The notes beneath the pieces were generated by a model. It worked only from the letters and a program-made list of their open reading frames with translations. It was not told where the DNA came from and did not search any database. A program made the position numbers and the translations under genes. From an uncultured Bacilli bacterium (lineage in GTDB: Bacteria > Bacillota_I > Bacilli_A > RF39 > UBA660), in the NCBI GenBank assembly GCA_934096075.1, contig CAKOLN010000002.1, forward strand, positions 1-64,000: a stretch of DNA of 64,000 bases. Direction: 5' to 3'. Position 1 is the stretch's first letter, and each line of letters opens with the position of its first letter. Below, one piece after another: positions 33,084 to 43,421 of this stretch.

Positions 33084-34871
33084 TTAAACTTCTTCGAATT
33101 GACTATTATAAAGCGTACTATAGAATCCATTCTTTTTAAGTAATTCATCATGAGTACCTTGTTCTACTATATTTCCGTCTTTTAATACTAGTATTAAATC
33201 GGCATTTTTAATTGTAGATAATCTATGTGCAATGATGAATGATGTTTTATTTTTCATTAGTTCATCCATTGCTTTTTGTATTAATATTTCTGTTCTTGTA
33301 TCTACACTACTAGTTGCTTCATCAAGTATTAGTATTTTAGGATTAGCAAGTATTGCTCTTGCGATAGTAAGTAATTGTTTTTGACCACCACTTATGTTGT
33401 CTGTATCTTCATTTAAAATCATGTTGTATCCATCAGGTAAAGTTTGAATAAAGTGATGTACATGTGCCATTTTCGCTGCATCTATTACTTCCCTATCTGT
33501 TGCATCTAACCTACCATATCTTAAGTTCTCCATTATTGTACCACTAAATAACCATGTATCTTGAAGTACCATACCAAATTGTTTTCTTAATTCTCCTCTG
33601 TCAACATTTTTTATGTTAACACCATCAACTAGTATTTCACCACTATTGGTGTCATAGAATCTCATAAGTAATTTTACTAAAGTTGTTTTACCTGCTCCAG
33701 TAGGTCCCACTATTGCTATCTTTTTACCACTTGTAACATGAGTACTAAAGTTATTTATAATTATTTTATCATCATATCCAAAAGTAACATTTTTAAATAC
33801 TACATTTCCTCTTACATTTTTAAGTTCTACTTTATTTTTAATAGGTTCTTCTTCTTTTTCATTTAAAAATTCAAATACTCTTTCACAAGCTGCGACCATA
33901 CCTTGTAATTCAGTCATTATACTTGCTAGATTTGCAATTGGATTAGTAAAATTCTTAGTATATGTTATGAATGATTGTATATTACCAACTGTTATTTTTC
34001 CTTCAATAACATATATTCCACCCATTATAGCAACAACTACATAACCTAAATTACCAACTAATTTCATAATTGGATGCATAAGTCCACCTAAGAAATTACT
34101 TTTCCAAGCTGATTCACATAACTCATTGGTACTTTCTTCAAAATCTTTCATCATTTTATTTTCTGCATTAAATGATTTTATTATGTTTTGTCCACTCAAC
34201 ATTTCTTCTACTTTACCATTAACAATAGCTAGTCTATCTTGTTGATTAACAAAGTGATGTTGACTCTTCTTCATTATGGTACTTGTTATTATTAAAGATA
34301 TTGGTAGTATTACTAAAGTAACAATTGTCATAGTAAAGTTAATAGAAAACATCATTATAAGTATTCCTATTACCATAACTATACAAGTTATTAATTCAGT
34401 AGCACTTCTATTTAAATTCATACTTATTGTATCTATATCATTAGTTACTAAAGATAATACTTCACCATGAGTCTTTTTATCAAAGTATTTAAGTGGTAAT
34501 TTATTTACTTTTTTATCAACTTTACTTCTTAAATCTTTGGCATATTTTTGACTTATTTTTGCCATTATAATACCTTGTAAATAATTGAATAATGCACTTA
34601 TAATATAAAGGATTAATATTGTTAAAAGTATTTTATGTAATTTAGTGAAATCTATTCCACCTATTCCTTGTATTTTTTTTATTATTCCACTATATAATTC
34701 AGTAGTAGCATTACCTAATATTTTAGGTCCAACTATAGTGAATAAAGTACCTAATATTGATAATATTGTTATAACTATTATATGTACATAGTAAGGCTTT
34801 AAACTTTTTATTAATGTTTTCATTGTACCTTTAAAGTCTTTTGCTTTATCTGTATTTTGTGGTCTTGGCAT
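33084..34871 (-). CDS. ABC exporter subunit with consensus ATPase site
   Basis: The product is 595 residues, a fused transmembrane and ATPase half-transporter. The ATPase has Walker A GPTGAGKTT, signature NISGGQKQLL, Walker B ILILDEATSSVD with the catalytic Glu, and the H-loop SFIIAHRLS. It pairs with the product of 34873-36918 to form a heterodimeric multidrug-type exporter (LmrCD/YheHI/TM287-288 family). ATG at 34871 is chosen because AGGAGGTGA precedes it; the upstream in-frame GTG is part of that site. Confidence 0.92.
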   Translation of the reverse strand: MPRPQNTDKAKDFKGTMKTLIKSLKPYYVHIIVITILSILGTLFTIVGPKILGNATTELYSGIIKKIQGIGGIDFTKLHKILLTILILYIISALFNYLQGIIMAKISQKYAKDLRSKVDKKVNKLPLKYFDKKTHGEVLSLVTNDIDTISMNLNRSATELITCIVMVIGILIMMFSINFTMTIVTLVILPISLIITSTIMKKSQHHFVNQQDRLAIVNGKVEEMLSGQNIIKSFNAENKMMKDFEESTNELCESAWKSNFLGGLMHPIMKLVGNLGYVVVAIMGGIYVIEGKITVGNIQSFITYTKNFTNPIANLASIMTELQGMVAACERVFEFLNEKEEEPIKNKVELKNVRGNVVFKNVTFGYDDKIIINNFSTHVTSGKKIAIVGPTGAGKTTLVKLLMRFYDTNSGEILVDGVNIKNVDRGELRKQFGMVLQDTWLFSGTIMENLRYGRLDATDREVIDAAKMAHVHHFIQTLPDGYNMILNEDTDNISGGQKQLLTIARAILANPKILILDEATSSVDTRTEILIQKAMDELMKNKTSFIIAHRLSTIKNADLILVLKDGNIVEQGTHDELLKKNGFYSTLYNSQFEEV

Positions 34872-34872
34872 T

Positions 34873-36918
34873 TTATTCACCTCCTAATTGACTTATTTTT
34901 ATTTCTTTATATATAGGACAAGATTTAAGTAACTCTTCATGAGTACCCATTCCTACTATTTCACCATTATCTAAAACTATTATATTATCAGCATGCATTA
35001 CAGAACTAATTCTTTGCGCTACTACAAATACTATTTTATCTTTAGTTATTTTATTTAGTTCTTTTCTAAGTTCTGCATCAGTTTTATAGTCTAGTGCTGA
35101 AAATGAATCATCAAATACATAAATTTTAGGATCTTTACAAATTGCTCTTGCAATGGATAGTCTTTGTCTTTGACCACCACTTACATTAGTACCACCTTGG
35201 CTTATTTCTCTATCAAGTCCATCTTTATCTTCATTAATAAATTCTAATGCTTGGCTTATTTTAGCTGAAGCAAGTGCTTTTTCTCTATCAGGTTTATTAA
35301 GTCCAAATGTTATATTAGATAATATAGTACCACTAAATAAATTACCTTTTTGTGGAACGTATCCAATTAACTCTCTTAAATCTTTTAATTTTACATCTTT
35401 TATATTTCTTCCATTTACTAGAATTTCCCCACTAGTAACATCATAGAATCTAGGTATTAAATTAATTAATGTAGATTTACCACTACCAGTACTACCTATA
35501 AATGCTGTAGTTGTTCCTTCAGTCGCCTTAAAGTTAATATTTCTTAGTACATCTTCTGTAGCATCAGGATATCTAAAGTATACATCTCTAAATTCTACTT
35601 CATTCTTTTCTCCAAGTTTTAAAGTTTTTTCTTTGTCTTTTATTTTAGATTCAGTATTTAATACTTCACTAACTCTTTTAAGAGAAATAGTTGCTCTTGG
35701 AAGCATTATAAGTACCATAGATACCATTAAAAATGACATAATAATCTGCATAGTATATGTTATAAATGCTATCATAGATCCAACTTGCATAGTACCCATA
35801 TCTATTTTATTAGCACTTACCCATACAATTAATATGCTTACACTATTCATCATAAGTGTTAAAGTAGGTTCCATTATAGCCATAGCTTTATGTATAAATA
35901 AACCATTTTTAGTTATATCATCATTAGCTTTTTCAAATCTTTTTTCTTCATATTTTTCATTAGAAAATGCTCTTATTACTGGTATACCTTCTAATATTTC
36001 TTTAAATACTAAGTTCATTCTATCTAATAAATCTTGCATTTTTTTAAATTTAGGTACAACTACAAGGAACAATACTAACATAAGAAGTAATACTGCGCAT
36101 ACGGACACTATTACAACCCAAGATATAGGACTACCACTTACTTTAGTAATCGCACCTATTCCCATTATTGGAGCAAAGATTATTATTCTAAATAACATCA
36201 TTATTAAAGTTTGTATTTGTACTATATCATTAGTACATCTTGTTATTAAACTACTAGTACTAAATTTATTTAATTCTTCAGTTTCAAATGTCATTATCTT
36301 CTTCATAACTTTATTTCTTAAATCTTTACCAATGAATGCAGATAATTTACTAGATAAATAAACACTAAGTATTGTTGCTCCCATGGATATTAATGCTACA
36401 ATTAGCATTTTTCCACCTGTAGAATATATATAATTCATTTGTTTTTCTTCTACATCTATACCTAATTCTTTATAAGTATTTTTTATATAGTTAATATCAC
36501 TTTGTTCAATGAAACTCTCATTGCCTTCATATTGCTTTTTTAATGAATTTACCATTTCTTTTGTTGGTACACCATTAAATTTATCTATGTTAGCCACTAT
36601 AGAAATAGGATATAATAAAATACTCTCTAAATCTTTATTTTCTTTTATTAATTTATATTTTCCATCTATTAAATCATAACTATCTTCTAAAATACTCTTT
36701 TCTTTATTATCAAGCATATTAGTTATTAAATTATAATCTTTTTTACTTAATACTTCAGGTACAATACTTTCTATACCTCCACTTTGTATACCAGTATCAA
36801 CTATTTTACTAGTATAACTAGGTAATTCTAATTCTGTATATGCCTGCGCAAATAAAAGAATTAATATAAATAATATTTGTAATTTATATTTACCTATTGT
36901 TTTTAATATTTCTTTCAT
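34873..36918 (-). CDS. ABC exporter subunit with degenerate ATPase site
   Basis: The product is 681 residues, longer than its partner because of an extracytoplasmic insertion at about residues 45-155 between the first two membrane helices. Walker A is GSTGSGKST and the signature VSGGQRQRLS. Walker B ends VFDDSFSALD with Asp in place of the catalytic Glu, and the H-loop reads FVVAQRIS with Gln for His. These losses match the non-catalytic half of asymmetric exporters. GGGAGG precedes ATG at 36918. It ends one base before its partner starts. Confidence 0.92.
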   Translation of the reverse strand: MKEILKTIGKYKLQILFILILLFAQAYTELELPSYTSKIVDTGIQSGGIESIVPEVLSKKDYNLITNMLDNKEKSILEDSYDLIDGKYKLIKENKDLESILLYPISIVANIDKFNGVPTKEMVNSLKKQYEGNESFIEQSDINYIKNTYKELGIDVEEKQMNYIYSTGGKMLIVALISMGATILSVYLSSKLSAFIGKDLRNKVMKKIMTFETEELNKFSTSSLITRCTNDIVQIQTLIMMLFRIIIFAPIMGIGAITKVSGSPISWVVIVSVCAVLLLMLVLFLVVVPKFKKMQDLLDRMNLVFKEILEGIPVIRAFSNEKYEEKRFEKANDDITKNGLFIHKAMAIMEPTLTLMMNSVSILIVWVSANKIDMGTMQVGSMIAFITYTMQIIMSFLMVSMVLIMLPRATISLKRVSEVLNTESKIKDKEKTLKLGEKNEVEFRDVYFRYPDATEDVLRNINFKATEGTTTAFIGSTGSGKSTLINLIPRFYDVTSGEILVNGRNIKDVKLKDLRELIGYVPQKGNLFSGTILSNITFGLNKPDREKALASAKISQALEFINEDKDGLDREISQGGTNVSGGQRQRLSIARAICKDPKIYVFDDSFSALDYKTDAELRKELNKITKDKIVFVVAQRISSVMHADNIIVLDNGEIVGMGTHEELLKSCPIYKEIKISQLGGE

Positions 36919-36960
36919 GTTACTTTTTCCTCCCAATTAATACTACTTTCATAAATTTAA

Positions 36961-37012
36961 AAAGTCAACTTATTACATACTTTTTCACATAAGTTTCATA
37001 AATAAATTGACT
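36961..37012 (-). terminator. Possible terminator after hemW
   Basis: AGTCAATTTATT and AATAAGTTGACT pair around a large loop on the minus strand and are followed by TTTT. The long loop makes it uncertain. Confidence 0.4.
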
Positions 37013-38093
37013 AATTTAATATTTTATTTAATATGTAATTCATTATATATATTTTATCTTCTGGAATATATATATTAGTTTTATTAGTTTTAAGTAATCC
37101 TTCTTTTAGTAAAGGCTTTATGTTAAATACATCTTGTATATTTTCATTATATTTATCAAAGAATTCTTTTACATCTATTCCTTCTAATTTTCTAAGTCCT
37201 AACATTACATGATTTTCCATATCTTCTTTTTTTGACATAACAAGTTCATTAAGTCTATAATTATCAGCTAGATATTCGTTAAAACTTCTAGTGTTTTCGT
37301 ATCTTAATTCACTGATAAATCCATGACTACCTAAACCAAATCCATAGTATTCAGTATTATTCCAATACCCTAAATTATGTTTACTTTCATAGCCTGGCTT
37401 AGCAAAGTTACTTACTTCATAGTGATTATAACCTTTACTTTTTAATTTTTTAACTATGTATTTATACATTTTAGCATCTTTATCTTCATCTATAGGTTTT
37501 ATGTTTTTAACTGCCAGTACCGTATTATTTTCAATTATAAGACTATAAGTACTTATATGATTTACATCTAATTTAAGTATATTATTTATATCACTTTTTA
37601 AAACACTTAATGTTTCTATTGGAAGTGCATATATAAGATCAACATTAATATTATTAAAGTATTTTTTTACTAAGTTAATATTATTAAATATTTCTTTCTT
37701 ATTATGTTTTCTATTTAAAAATAAAAGATTATTTTTATCAAAACTTTCTACTCCTATACTAATTCTATTTACTCCATTATTCTTTAGTATAATTAGTTTT
37801 TCTTCAGTTATATCATTTACATTCATTTCAAATGTAAATTCTATGTTATCTTTTCTTTTAAATATTTTAGTAATTTCCATTAGTTTATTTAAATTAGGTA
37901 TGTTAAGTGTACTAGGTGTTCCTCCACCTATATATATAGTTTTAACTTCGTCTTCATCATAATACTTATTTATTTCTTTTTCTAAATGTTTTAGATATTC
38001 ACTTGCCCATACATCATTATGTAAAAATTTACAAAAATCACAATAACTACATATACTAGAACAAAAAGGTATATGTATATAAACACTTCTCAT
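37011..38093 (-). CDS. hemW: Radical SAM HemW-like heme chaperone
   Basis: The product is 360 residues. MRSVYIHIPFCSSICSYCDF holds the CxxxCxxC iron-sulfur motif, followed by the CPIII/HemW landmarks IYIGGGTPSTL, NRISIGVESF and DLIYALPIET, and a C-terminal HemN-like domain. HemW proteins insert heme into targets; they are often misnamed coproporphyrinogen oxidase. ATG at 38093 is used, with GGAAGAG upstream; a TTG 18 bases earlier is less likely. Confidence 0.9.
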   Translation of the reverse strand: MRSVYIHIPFCSSICSYCDFCKFLHNDVWASEYLKHLEKEINKYYDEDEVKTIYIGGGTPSTLNIPNLNKLMEITKIFKRKDNIEFTFEMNVNDITEEKLIILKNNGVNRISIGVESFDKNNLLFLNRKHNKKEIFNNINLVKKYFNNINVDLIYALPIETLSVLKSDINNILKLDVNHISTYSLIIENNTVLAVKNIKPIDEDKDAKMYKYIVKKLKSKGYNHYEVSNFAKPGYESKHNLGYWNNTEYYGFGLGSHGFISELRYENTRSFNEYLADNYRLNELVMSKKEDMENHVMLGLRKLEGIDVKEFFDKYNENIQDVFNIKPLLKEGLLKTNKTNIYIPEDKIYIMNYILNKILN

Positions 38094-38180
38094 ATAATCA
38101 CTCTTCCACAATAATTTTACTATAAAATGCCGGGTTTTACAATTTTTTTATCATTTTTATACATTTTTTTAAAATTTTAC

Positions 38181-38209
38181 TTGCATTATATGAAAAAGTA
38201 TTATAAAAT
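38181..38209 (+). promoter_or_regulatory. Promoter of the tRNA-Ile/tRNA-Glu pair
   Basis: TTGCAT, a 17-base spacer and TAAAAT on the plus strand, 23 bases before tRNA-Ile. Confidence 0.75.
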
Positions 38210-38231
38210 TAAGAAGGTCTTATGACAAAAC

Positions 38232-38308
38232 GGGCTTGTAGCTCAGTTGGTTAGAGCGTGCGTCTGATAAGCGCAAGGTCGATGGTTCAAGTCCATCCAG
38301 GCCCACCA
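38232..38308 (+). tRNA. tRNA-Ile (anticodon GAT)
   Basis: Acceptor GGGCTTG/CAGGCCC, D-arm GCTC/GAGC, anticodon loop CTGATAA, T-loop TTCAAGT and an encoded CCA. Confidence 0.97.
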
Positions 38309-38314
38309 TTTAAT

Positions 38315-38390
38315 GGCCGGTTGGTGAAATGGTTAACACACACGCCTTTCACGCGTGCATTCACGGGTTCAAATCCCGTACCGGTCACCA
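38315..38390 (+). tRNA. tRNA-Glu (anticodon TTC)
   Basis: Acceptor GGCCGGT/ACCGGTC, anticodon stem CACGC/GCGTG with loop CTTTCAC, T-loop TTCAAAT and an encoded CCA. It follows tRNA-Ile by six bases. Confidence 0.97.
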
Positions 38391-38402
38391 AGTTAAATAT
38401 TT

Positions 38403-38430
38403 AATCTCAGAAATGAGATTTTTTTTTACA
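38403..38430 (+). terminator. Terminator of the tRNA pair
   Basis: AATCTCA and TGAGATT pair around GAAA and are followed by T8. Confidence 0.88.
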
Positions 38431-38458
38431 CAAAAAAACAAATGGCTAAGCATTTGTT
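38431..38458 (-). terminator. Terminator overlapping the stop of the pseudopilin gene
   Basis: ACAAATG and CATTTGT pair around CTTAGC on the minus strand and are followed by a T-run. The TAG stop lies in the loop, so the gene ends here by design. Confidence 0.8.
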
Positions 38459-39078
38459 TCCCATGTGACTGTATCATCTGTAATCATTTTTGCTACTTCT
38501 TTACCATCTATTCTGTAAACTCCCATAACTCTCCACATCATTCCAGAGTAATATAAATAGTTGTTAGGATCATCGCAATTTGAATTATTATAGCAATATA
38601 CACATTCCATATTATCTACCATTTCATCTGTACAATCCAAATCTTCTTTAACTTTATCAATAAGATCTTTATCACCAGTAATTCCTTGTTCACCTTCCCA
38701 TATTGCTATATAATTATCATTCATAACTTTTACTAATATCTTTTGATTATTTAGACTTTCATCATTTACTGGGTTAATAATACATCCATCTGATGTATTT
38801 TCACCTGTACATTTATTAACTCCACTATTAACTTCTTTTTTTACATAATCATCTTTAATTAATTCATATACATAAACATATCCATCTGATGTCCATCCTT
38901 TATCCTTAGCATATAATTCTGCAGCAACTAAAATAATATCTTTTTTGCTTTCTAGTAACCTTTCATTAGATTTTTTTCTTATATTAATTATACTAGGAAT
39001 AGAAATACCAAGTATAATACCAATTATCACTAAGACAACTAAAACTTCACTAATTGTAAACCCTTTTTTATTTTTCAT
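38446..39078 (-). CDS. Type IV prepilin-like protein with C-terminal WRVMG motif
   Basis: The product is 210 residues. The N-terminus MKNKKGFTISEVLVVLVIIG is a class III prepilin signal cut after Gly, with the hydrophobic helix of a type IV pilin or pseudopilin. The rest is acidic with many cysteines (CTGENTSDGC, ECVYCYNNSNC), then LYYSGMMWRVMGVYRIDGK. The same WRxxG start of a lectin-like domain appears in the surface proteins at 642, 1815 and 43844, but here it stops after about 35 residues. GGAGG precedes the ATG. No pilus assembly genes are adjacent. Confidence 0.8.
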   Translation of the reverse strand: MKNKKGFTISEVLVVLVIIGIILGISIPSIINIRKKSNERLLESKKDIILVAAELYAKDKGWTSDGYVYVYELIKDDYVKKEVNSGVNKCTGENTSDGCIINPVNDESLNNQKILVKVMNDNYIAIWEGEQGITGDKDLIDKVKEDLDCTDEMVDNMECVYCYNNSNCDDPNNYLYYSGMMWRVMGVYRIDGKEVAKMITDDTVTWETNA

Positions 39079-39133
39079 ATGTGACCTCCATATCCTAATA
39101 TAATTATAAATATAGATTGTTTAAAAGTCAAAT

Positions 39134-39155
39134 AAAAAGAGAATCACCTCTTAAT
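39134..39155 (-). terminator. Terminator after the radical SAM-deaminase gene
   Basis: AAGAG and CTCTT pair around GTGATT on the minus strand and are followed by TTT. The stem is short. Confidence 0.65.
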
Positions 39156-40570
39156 TATTTACTTAATTTTAAGGTTACTTCTCTTTCATTACTAAAGTGT
39201 CTATAACTAACACCACATATGTCAAATAATCTTTTGGAAGCAATTGTTTCTTCTGAATCTTTATATTTGTCACTTAGGTAAACAACTTCTTTTATACCAG
39301 ATTGTATTATCTCTTTAGCACACTCATTACATGGAAATAAATCCACATATATTCGAGCACCAAGAAAATCTTTTCTGTTTCCTAAATAATTTAGTATAGC
39401 ATTTCTTTCAGCATGAACTACAAATAAATATTTAGTATCTAACTTATTTCCTTCTCTTTTCCAAGGAAATCTTTCATCGTTATATCCATTAGGACTTCCA
39501 TTATACCCAATTGATAAAATTCTATTATCTTTACTTACAATTACTGCTCCTACTTGAGTACTTGGATCTTTACTTCTCATAGCAGTTAATTTAGCAACAC
39601 ACATGAAATATTCATCCCAAGACAAATTGTCTCTTTTTTGACTTTCAAATATTTGATAAATATTTTTCCATCTTTCAAACTCTTCTTTTTCCTGTAAAGT
39701 TAAATTGTCTTTCTTGTAAAAATATTTTGTGTAATTTATATCAATATTTTTTCCTAAACTTTCATTTATTTCTACTTTACAATTATTTCTTGATAATGTT
39801 TGTATCCACTTAAGTTCTGTTTCTTCGTCACTTGGATTCATTCCATTAACAGGTCTAAACCTTAATAATTTAATTTTGAAATCACTATTTTTAAATAAAT
39901 TAATCATATTTATTAAATCCAAATCTCTATCATTAATACCTTCTATAAGTGGATATTCAACATTTACTGAATCCTCTCCATATTCACTTTGATATTTTTC
40001 TAAAGACTTTAGTGTATCAATAATAGTTGTTTCCACACTTGGCAGTAATCTTTTTCTTAACATATTATTGGATGCTAGTAAATTAATGTTTATTTTTAAT
40101 GACGCTTTATTTTCTATAACTATTTCTTTAAGTTTATTTAACAATCTTAAATCAGGGACCATTGTATTTAATTCATAAGTAATACTTTCATATCCTAAAT
40201 TATCCTTAATAAGATTTTCGTGTTTAAATACTTCATCCACTAATTGAAGATTTAATAATGGTTCACCTATTCCATTAAATTTAATTACTAACTTCTTTTT
40301 ATCAGTTCTTTTTTTATTGATATTTTGCACTTTTAGGCTATCTATTAATGCATTTATGAATTCATTTATCATAATAGGCTCTATCTTGTCAGAAGTTAAA
40401 TAGCATGTCTTACATCCAAGACAACAAATATAATGGGTAGGTACACATATTATATCTTTATCCTTTTTATTTTGTAATAAAGTCATCTCAATTATTTTAT
40501 TTTCTTCTTTTTCATATACACATTTTATACTGTTATCAGTAAAATCTTTAAATACACCTATATTTTTCAA
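39155..40570 (-). CDS. Fusion of RlmN-like radical SAM domain and dCMP deaminase domain
   Basis: The product is 471 residues with a TTG start after AGGAGG. Residues 1-300 form a radical SAM domain: Cx3Cx2C in [24 protein letters not shown] (the GEP motif of RlmN) and [14 protein letters not shown]. In RlmN the last region reads DIxAACGQL with a catalytic Cys; it is absent here, so m2A methylation is unlikely. Residues 315-471 form a dCMP deaminase (ComEB type) with zinc ligands in HAERNAIL and PCNECAKEI and substrate region STQVGAVIV. The deaminase makes dUMP for dTTP synthesis. The two domains in one chain imply coupled chemistry on a nucleotide (inference). Confidence 0.85.
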   Translation of the reverse strand: MKNIGVFKDFTDNSIKCVYEKEENKIIEMTLLQNKKDKDIICVPTHYICCLGCKTCYLTSDKIEPIMINEFINALIDSLKVQNINKKRTDKKKLVIKFNGIGEPLLNLQLVDEVFKHENLIKDNLGYESITYELNTMVPDLRLLNKLKEIVIENKASLKININLLASNNMLRKRLLPSVETTIIDTLKSLEKYQSEYGEDSVNVEYPLIEGINDRDLDLINMINLFKNSDFKIKLLRFRPVNGMNPSDEETELKWIQTLSRNNCKVEINESLGKNIDINYTKYFYKKDNLTLQEKEEFERWKNIYQIFESQKRDNLSWDEYFMCVAKLTAMRSKDPSTQVGAVIVSKDNRILSIGYNGSPNGYNDERFPWKREGNKLDTKYLFVVHAERNAILNYLGNRKDFLGARIYVDLFPCNECAKEIIQSGIKEVVYLSDKYKDSEETIASKRLFDICGVSYRHFSNEREVTLKLSK

Positions 40571-40592
40571 AACAAAACCTCCTTAATTTAAA

Positions 40593-41177
40593 TTAACTTA
40601 AGTAATTCTCCATAATTTGTATAACTTTATCTCTACCAATTTTAGTGATTTTAGAAAAGTTTACAATGTCATCCCCCATAGCAATATCTATAGTAGAACT
40701 GATTAATTTATCTTGTTTATCTCTTCCGCTTTTGTTAACTTTATCATATTTAGTACAAACAACGGTGACTGGTAAGTTATAATACTTAAGAAAATCATAC
40801 ATCATTAAGTCATTTTCTGTTGGTTTATGTCTGTAATCTACCAGTAAAAACACATGTTTTAAATTTGGCCTATTTATAATATATTCTTCAATCATTAGTC
40901 CAAACTTTTCTTGTTTTTTGTTACTAACTGCAGCATAACCATAACCTGGTACATCTACTATATAACATAAATTATCAATATTATAAAAGTTAAGTGTTTG
41001 AGTTTTACCAGGTTTGCTGCTTGTTCTAGCAAGATTTTTTCTATTTGCCAAAGTATTTATAAAACTACTTTTACCAACATTACTTCTTCCTAAAATTAAA
41101 AATTCAGGTAAATTATCTTCAGGATATTGACTTGTTCTAACAGCTACATTTGTTAATTCAACATAATCAAACTTCAT
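40593..41177 (-). CDS. engB: Ribosome biogenesis GTPase EngB (YsxC)
   Basis: The product is 194 residues. The GTPase motifs are complete: G1 GRSNVGKSS, G2 SKPGKTQT, G3 DVPGYGYA, G4 TKYDKV and G5-like SKI. EngB acts in 50S subunit assembly. The ATG at 41177 follows AAGGA and comes one base after the stop of the DHH gene, so the two are coupled. Confidence 0.96.
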   Translation of the reverse strand: MKFDYVELTNVAVRTSQYPEDNLPEFLILGRSNVGKSSFINTLANRKNLARTSSKPGKTQTLNFYNIDNLCYIVDVPGYGYAAVSNKKQEKFGLMIEEYIINRPNLKHVFLLVDYRHKPTENDLMMYDFLKYYNLPVTVVCTKYDKVNKSGRDKQDKLISSTIDIAMGDDIVNFSKITKIGRDKVIQIMENYLS

Positions 41178-41178
41178 T

Positions 41179-42147
41179 TTACACATCCTTCTCTTTATTA
41201 TATTCTTTACATAAATTATCTAAGTCACTTATTAAATTTTCTAATTCTTCTTTTGTTTTAATACGAGCTCCACTAGAATAAATGTGTCCACCACCATTGT
41301 ATCTAGATGCAACTTCATTAATAATTGGTCCACGACTTCTAATATTTACTTTAAATATATCATTTTTAACATCTTTAGTTACAAACATCCATGCAACAAA
41401 TTCTTCAATATTGCTAAAATCATTGACCATATTTGAAGCACTAGATGCATCAGCATTAAAACTATTTACTATGTCATTTTCTATTATAATATATGCAAAT
41501 TTATTTTTAGTTACTTTTAAATTTGATGCAATATATCCCATAAGTCTTAACTCACTCATAGGCTTTCTATATATATCATCATATATTTCCTGTAGATTAA
41601 ATTTATATTTTTTTACTAAATCTCCAACTTTATATAACACCTTTTCATTTGTTGGGTAGAATAAAAATCTATTGGAATCACTTATAATACCTATTAATAA
41701 TGTCCTTGCAATATGTGCATTTATTTTGAGTTTAGTATTATTTACTAAATCTAAAAGTATTTCACATGTACTAGTGGCTTTTTCATCAATATATTCTAAA
41801 TATCCAAATTTTTCTACAAAAGGATGATGATCAATCTTAATTATATGCTCAAATTTTTCTAAGTTTAATCCATCTGTTCTAGAGGCATTTGGTAAATCTA
41901 GAGTAATTACTAAAGAAGAATTATAGTTAAATTCACTTACTTTATCTAATTTACCAATATACTTAAATTTGGATACACTAGCGCCTATAGAATATACTTC
42001 TTTACTAGGAAATGTTAGTTTAATAGTGTCTCTTAAAGCTACTTCACTTGCTACTGCATCAGGATCAGGCCCTATATGTCTTACTATATATATTGTTTTA
42101 TATTTTCTAATTTCTCCATAAATTTTCTTTAATTCTTCTTTATTCAT
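41179..42147 (-). CDS. DHH/DHHA1 phosphoesterase, NrnA-like
   Basis: The product is 322 residues. The DHH motifs are IVRHIGPDPDAVAS, ITLDLPNASRTDG, IIKIDHHP and a later LIGIISDSNRF. The DHHA1 end carries YNGGGHIYSSGARI. NrnA-type enzymes degrade nanoRNA, pAp or pApA from c-di-AMP turnover, which connects with cdaA in this window (inference). It lies 12 bases downstream of ackA. Confidence 0.9.
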   Translation of the reverse strand: MNKEELKKIYGEIRKYKTIYIVRHIGPDPDAVASEVALRDTIKLTFPSKEVYSIGASVSKFKYIGKLDKVSEFNYNSSLVITLDLPNASRTDGLNLEKFEHIIKIDHHPFVEKFGYLEYIDEKATSTCEILLDLVNNTKLKINAHIARTLLIGIISDSNRFLFYPTNEKVLYKVGDLVKKYKFNLQEIYDDIYRKPMSELRLMGYIASNLKVTKNKFAYIIIENDIVNSFNADASSASNMVNDFSNIEEFVAWMFVTKDVKNDIFKVNIRSRGPIINEVASRYNGGGHIYSSGARIKTKEELENLISDLDNLCKEYNKEKDV

Positions 42148-42159
42148 AACTTCTCTTTT

Positions 42160-43338
42160 CTATATACATAAATTGTATGTATCTCTTGCTATCATTAATT
42201 CTTCATCAGTAGGCACTATATATGCAGGTATTGTTGAATCATCACTTGTAATTAGAGTTTCTACTCCTCTTACATTATTTCTTTCTTCATCAACTTTGAC
42301 ACCTAATACATTTAGTCCATCTAGTACTTCACGTCTAGTTGATATAGAATTTTCTCCTACACCAGCAGTAAATATAATTGCATCGCATCCACCTAATTCT
42401 ACATAGTATTTTGCAATGTAATCTATTATTCTTCTTACATACATCTTTTGTGCAAGTTCACATCTATGATTACCTTTACTAATTCCTTCTTCTATATCTC
42501 TTGAGTCACTACTTACTCCACTAATTCCAAGTAATCCACTTTCCTTATTAAGAATTGTATCCATTTCTTTAGAATTTATTTTTAATTTGTCCATCATATA
42601 AGGTACTATAGTGGCATCTATATCTCCACATCTACTTCCCATTATAAGTCCAGCATTTGGAGTTAATCCCATGCTTGTGTTAATGCATTTACCATCTTTA
42701 ACAGCACTTATAGAAGCACCATTTCCTATATGACATGTAATTAATTTAGTATTATTTCTTCCTAAAATTTCATTCATTCTAGCACTTACATATTTATGAC
42801 TTGTTCCATGAGCTCCATATCTTCTGATTTTATAATCGTTTGCCCATTCATATGGTAAAGCATACATATATGTTTCTTCTGCCATTGTTTGATGGAATGC
42901 AGTATCAAATACTACTGTTTGAACAGCATTAGGCATAACTTCTTGACTAGCTCTGATACCAACTATAGCTGCTGGATTATGTAGAGGCGCTAAGGCACTT
43001 AATTCATCTATTTTTGATACAACATCTTCATCTACTACAACTGTTCTATCAAAATAACTTCCTCCTTGAACTATTCTATGTCCTACACCTTTAATTTCAT
43101 CAAGACTTTTTACTAATCCTAAATCAATTAACTCTTTAATTAATAATTCAAAAGCTACTTTATGAGTAGGTAATTCTACTTCTTTCTTTATCTTTTCTCC
43201 ATTGAATTTAATAGTATAAAAACTATTATCTATTCCTATTCTTTCAAATACACCGCTTATTAAAGCTATTTCTTCAGGCATTTCATATAGTTGAAACTTT
43301 AAACTACTACTACCTGCATTTACACTTAATATTTTCAT
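42160..43338 (-). CDS. ackA: Acetate kinase
   Basis: The product is 392 residues. It starts MKILSVNAGSSSLKFQLYEM and shows the family blocks VVFDTAFHQTM, HIGNGASISAVKDGK, TGVGENS-like FTAGVGENS and IPTDEELMIARD. It makes ATP and acetate from acetyl phosphate. The ATG at 43338 follows AAGGAG. No pta gene is adjacent. Confidence 0.97.
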   Translation of the reverse strand: MKILSVNAGSSSLKFQLYEMPEEIALISGVFERIGIDNSFYTIKFNGEKIKKEVELPTHKVAFELLIKELIDLGLVKSLDEIKGVGHRIVQGGSYFDRTVVVDEDVVSKIDELSALAPLHNPAAIVGIRASQEVMPNAVQTVVFDTAFHQTMAEETYMYALPYEWANDYKIRRYGAHGTSHKYVSARMNEILGRNNTKLITCHIGNGASISAVKDGKCINTSMGLTPNAGLIMGSRCGDIDATIVPYMMDKLKINSKEMDTILNKESGLLGISGVSSDSRDIEEGISKGNHRCELAQKMYVRRIIDYIAKYYVELGGCDAIIFTAGVGENSISTRREVLDGLNVLGVKVDEERNNVRGVETLITSDDSTIPAYIVPTDEELMIARDTYNLCI

Positions 43339-43395
43339 ATATACTCCTTCTTTCATTGATATTATAACAAATTCTTATTGGTTTATCTAGTAGAA

Positions 43396-43421
43396 AAGAA
43401 AAAATAGAAGATAACTTCTAT
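43396..43421 (-). terminator. Terminator of the prepilin gene
   Basis: AATAGAAG and CTTCTATT pair around TTAT on the minus strand and are followed by TTTTC. Confidence 0.85.

Noticed and set aside
38446..39078. Pseudopilin gene truncated by a nonsense mutation
   Set aside because: The stop codon sits in the loop of a good terminator, so the gene end looks original.
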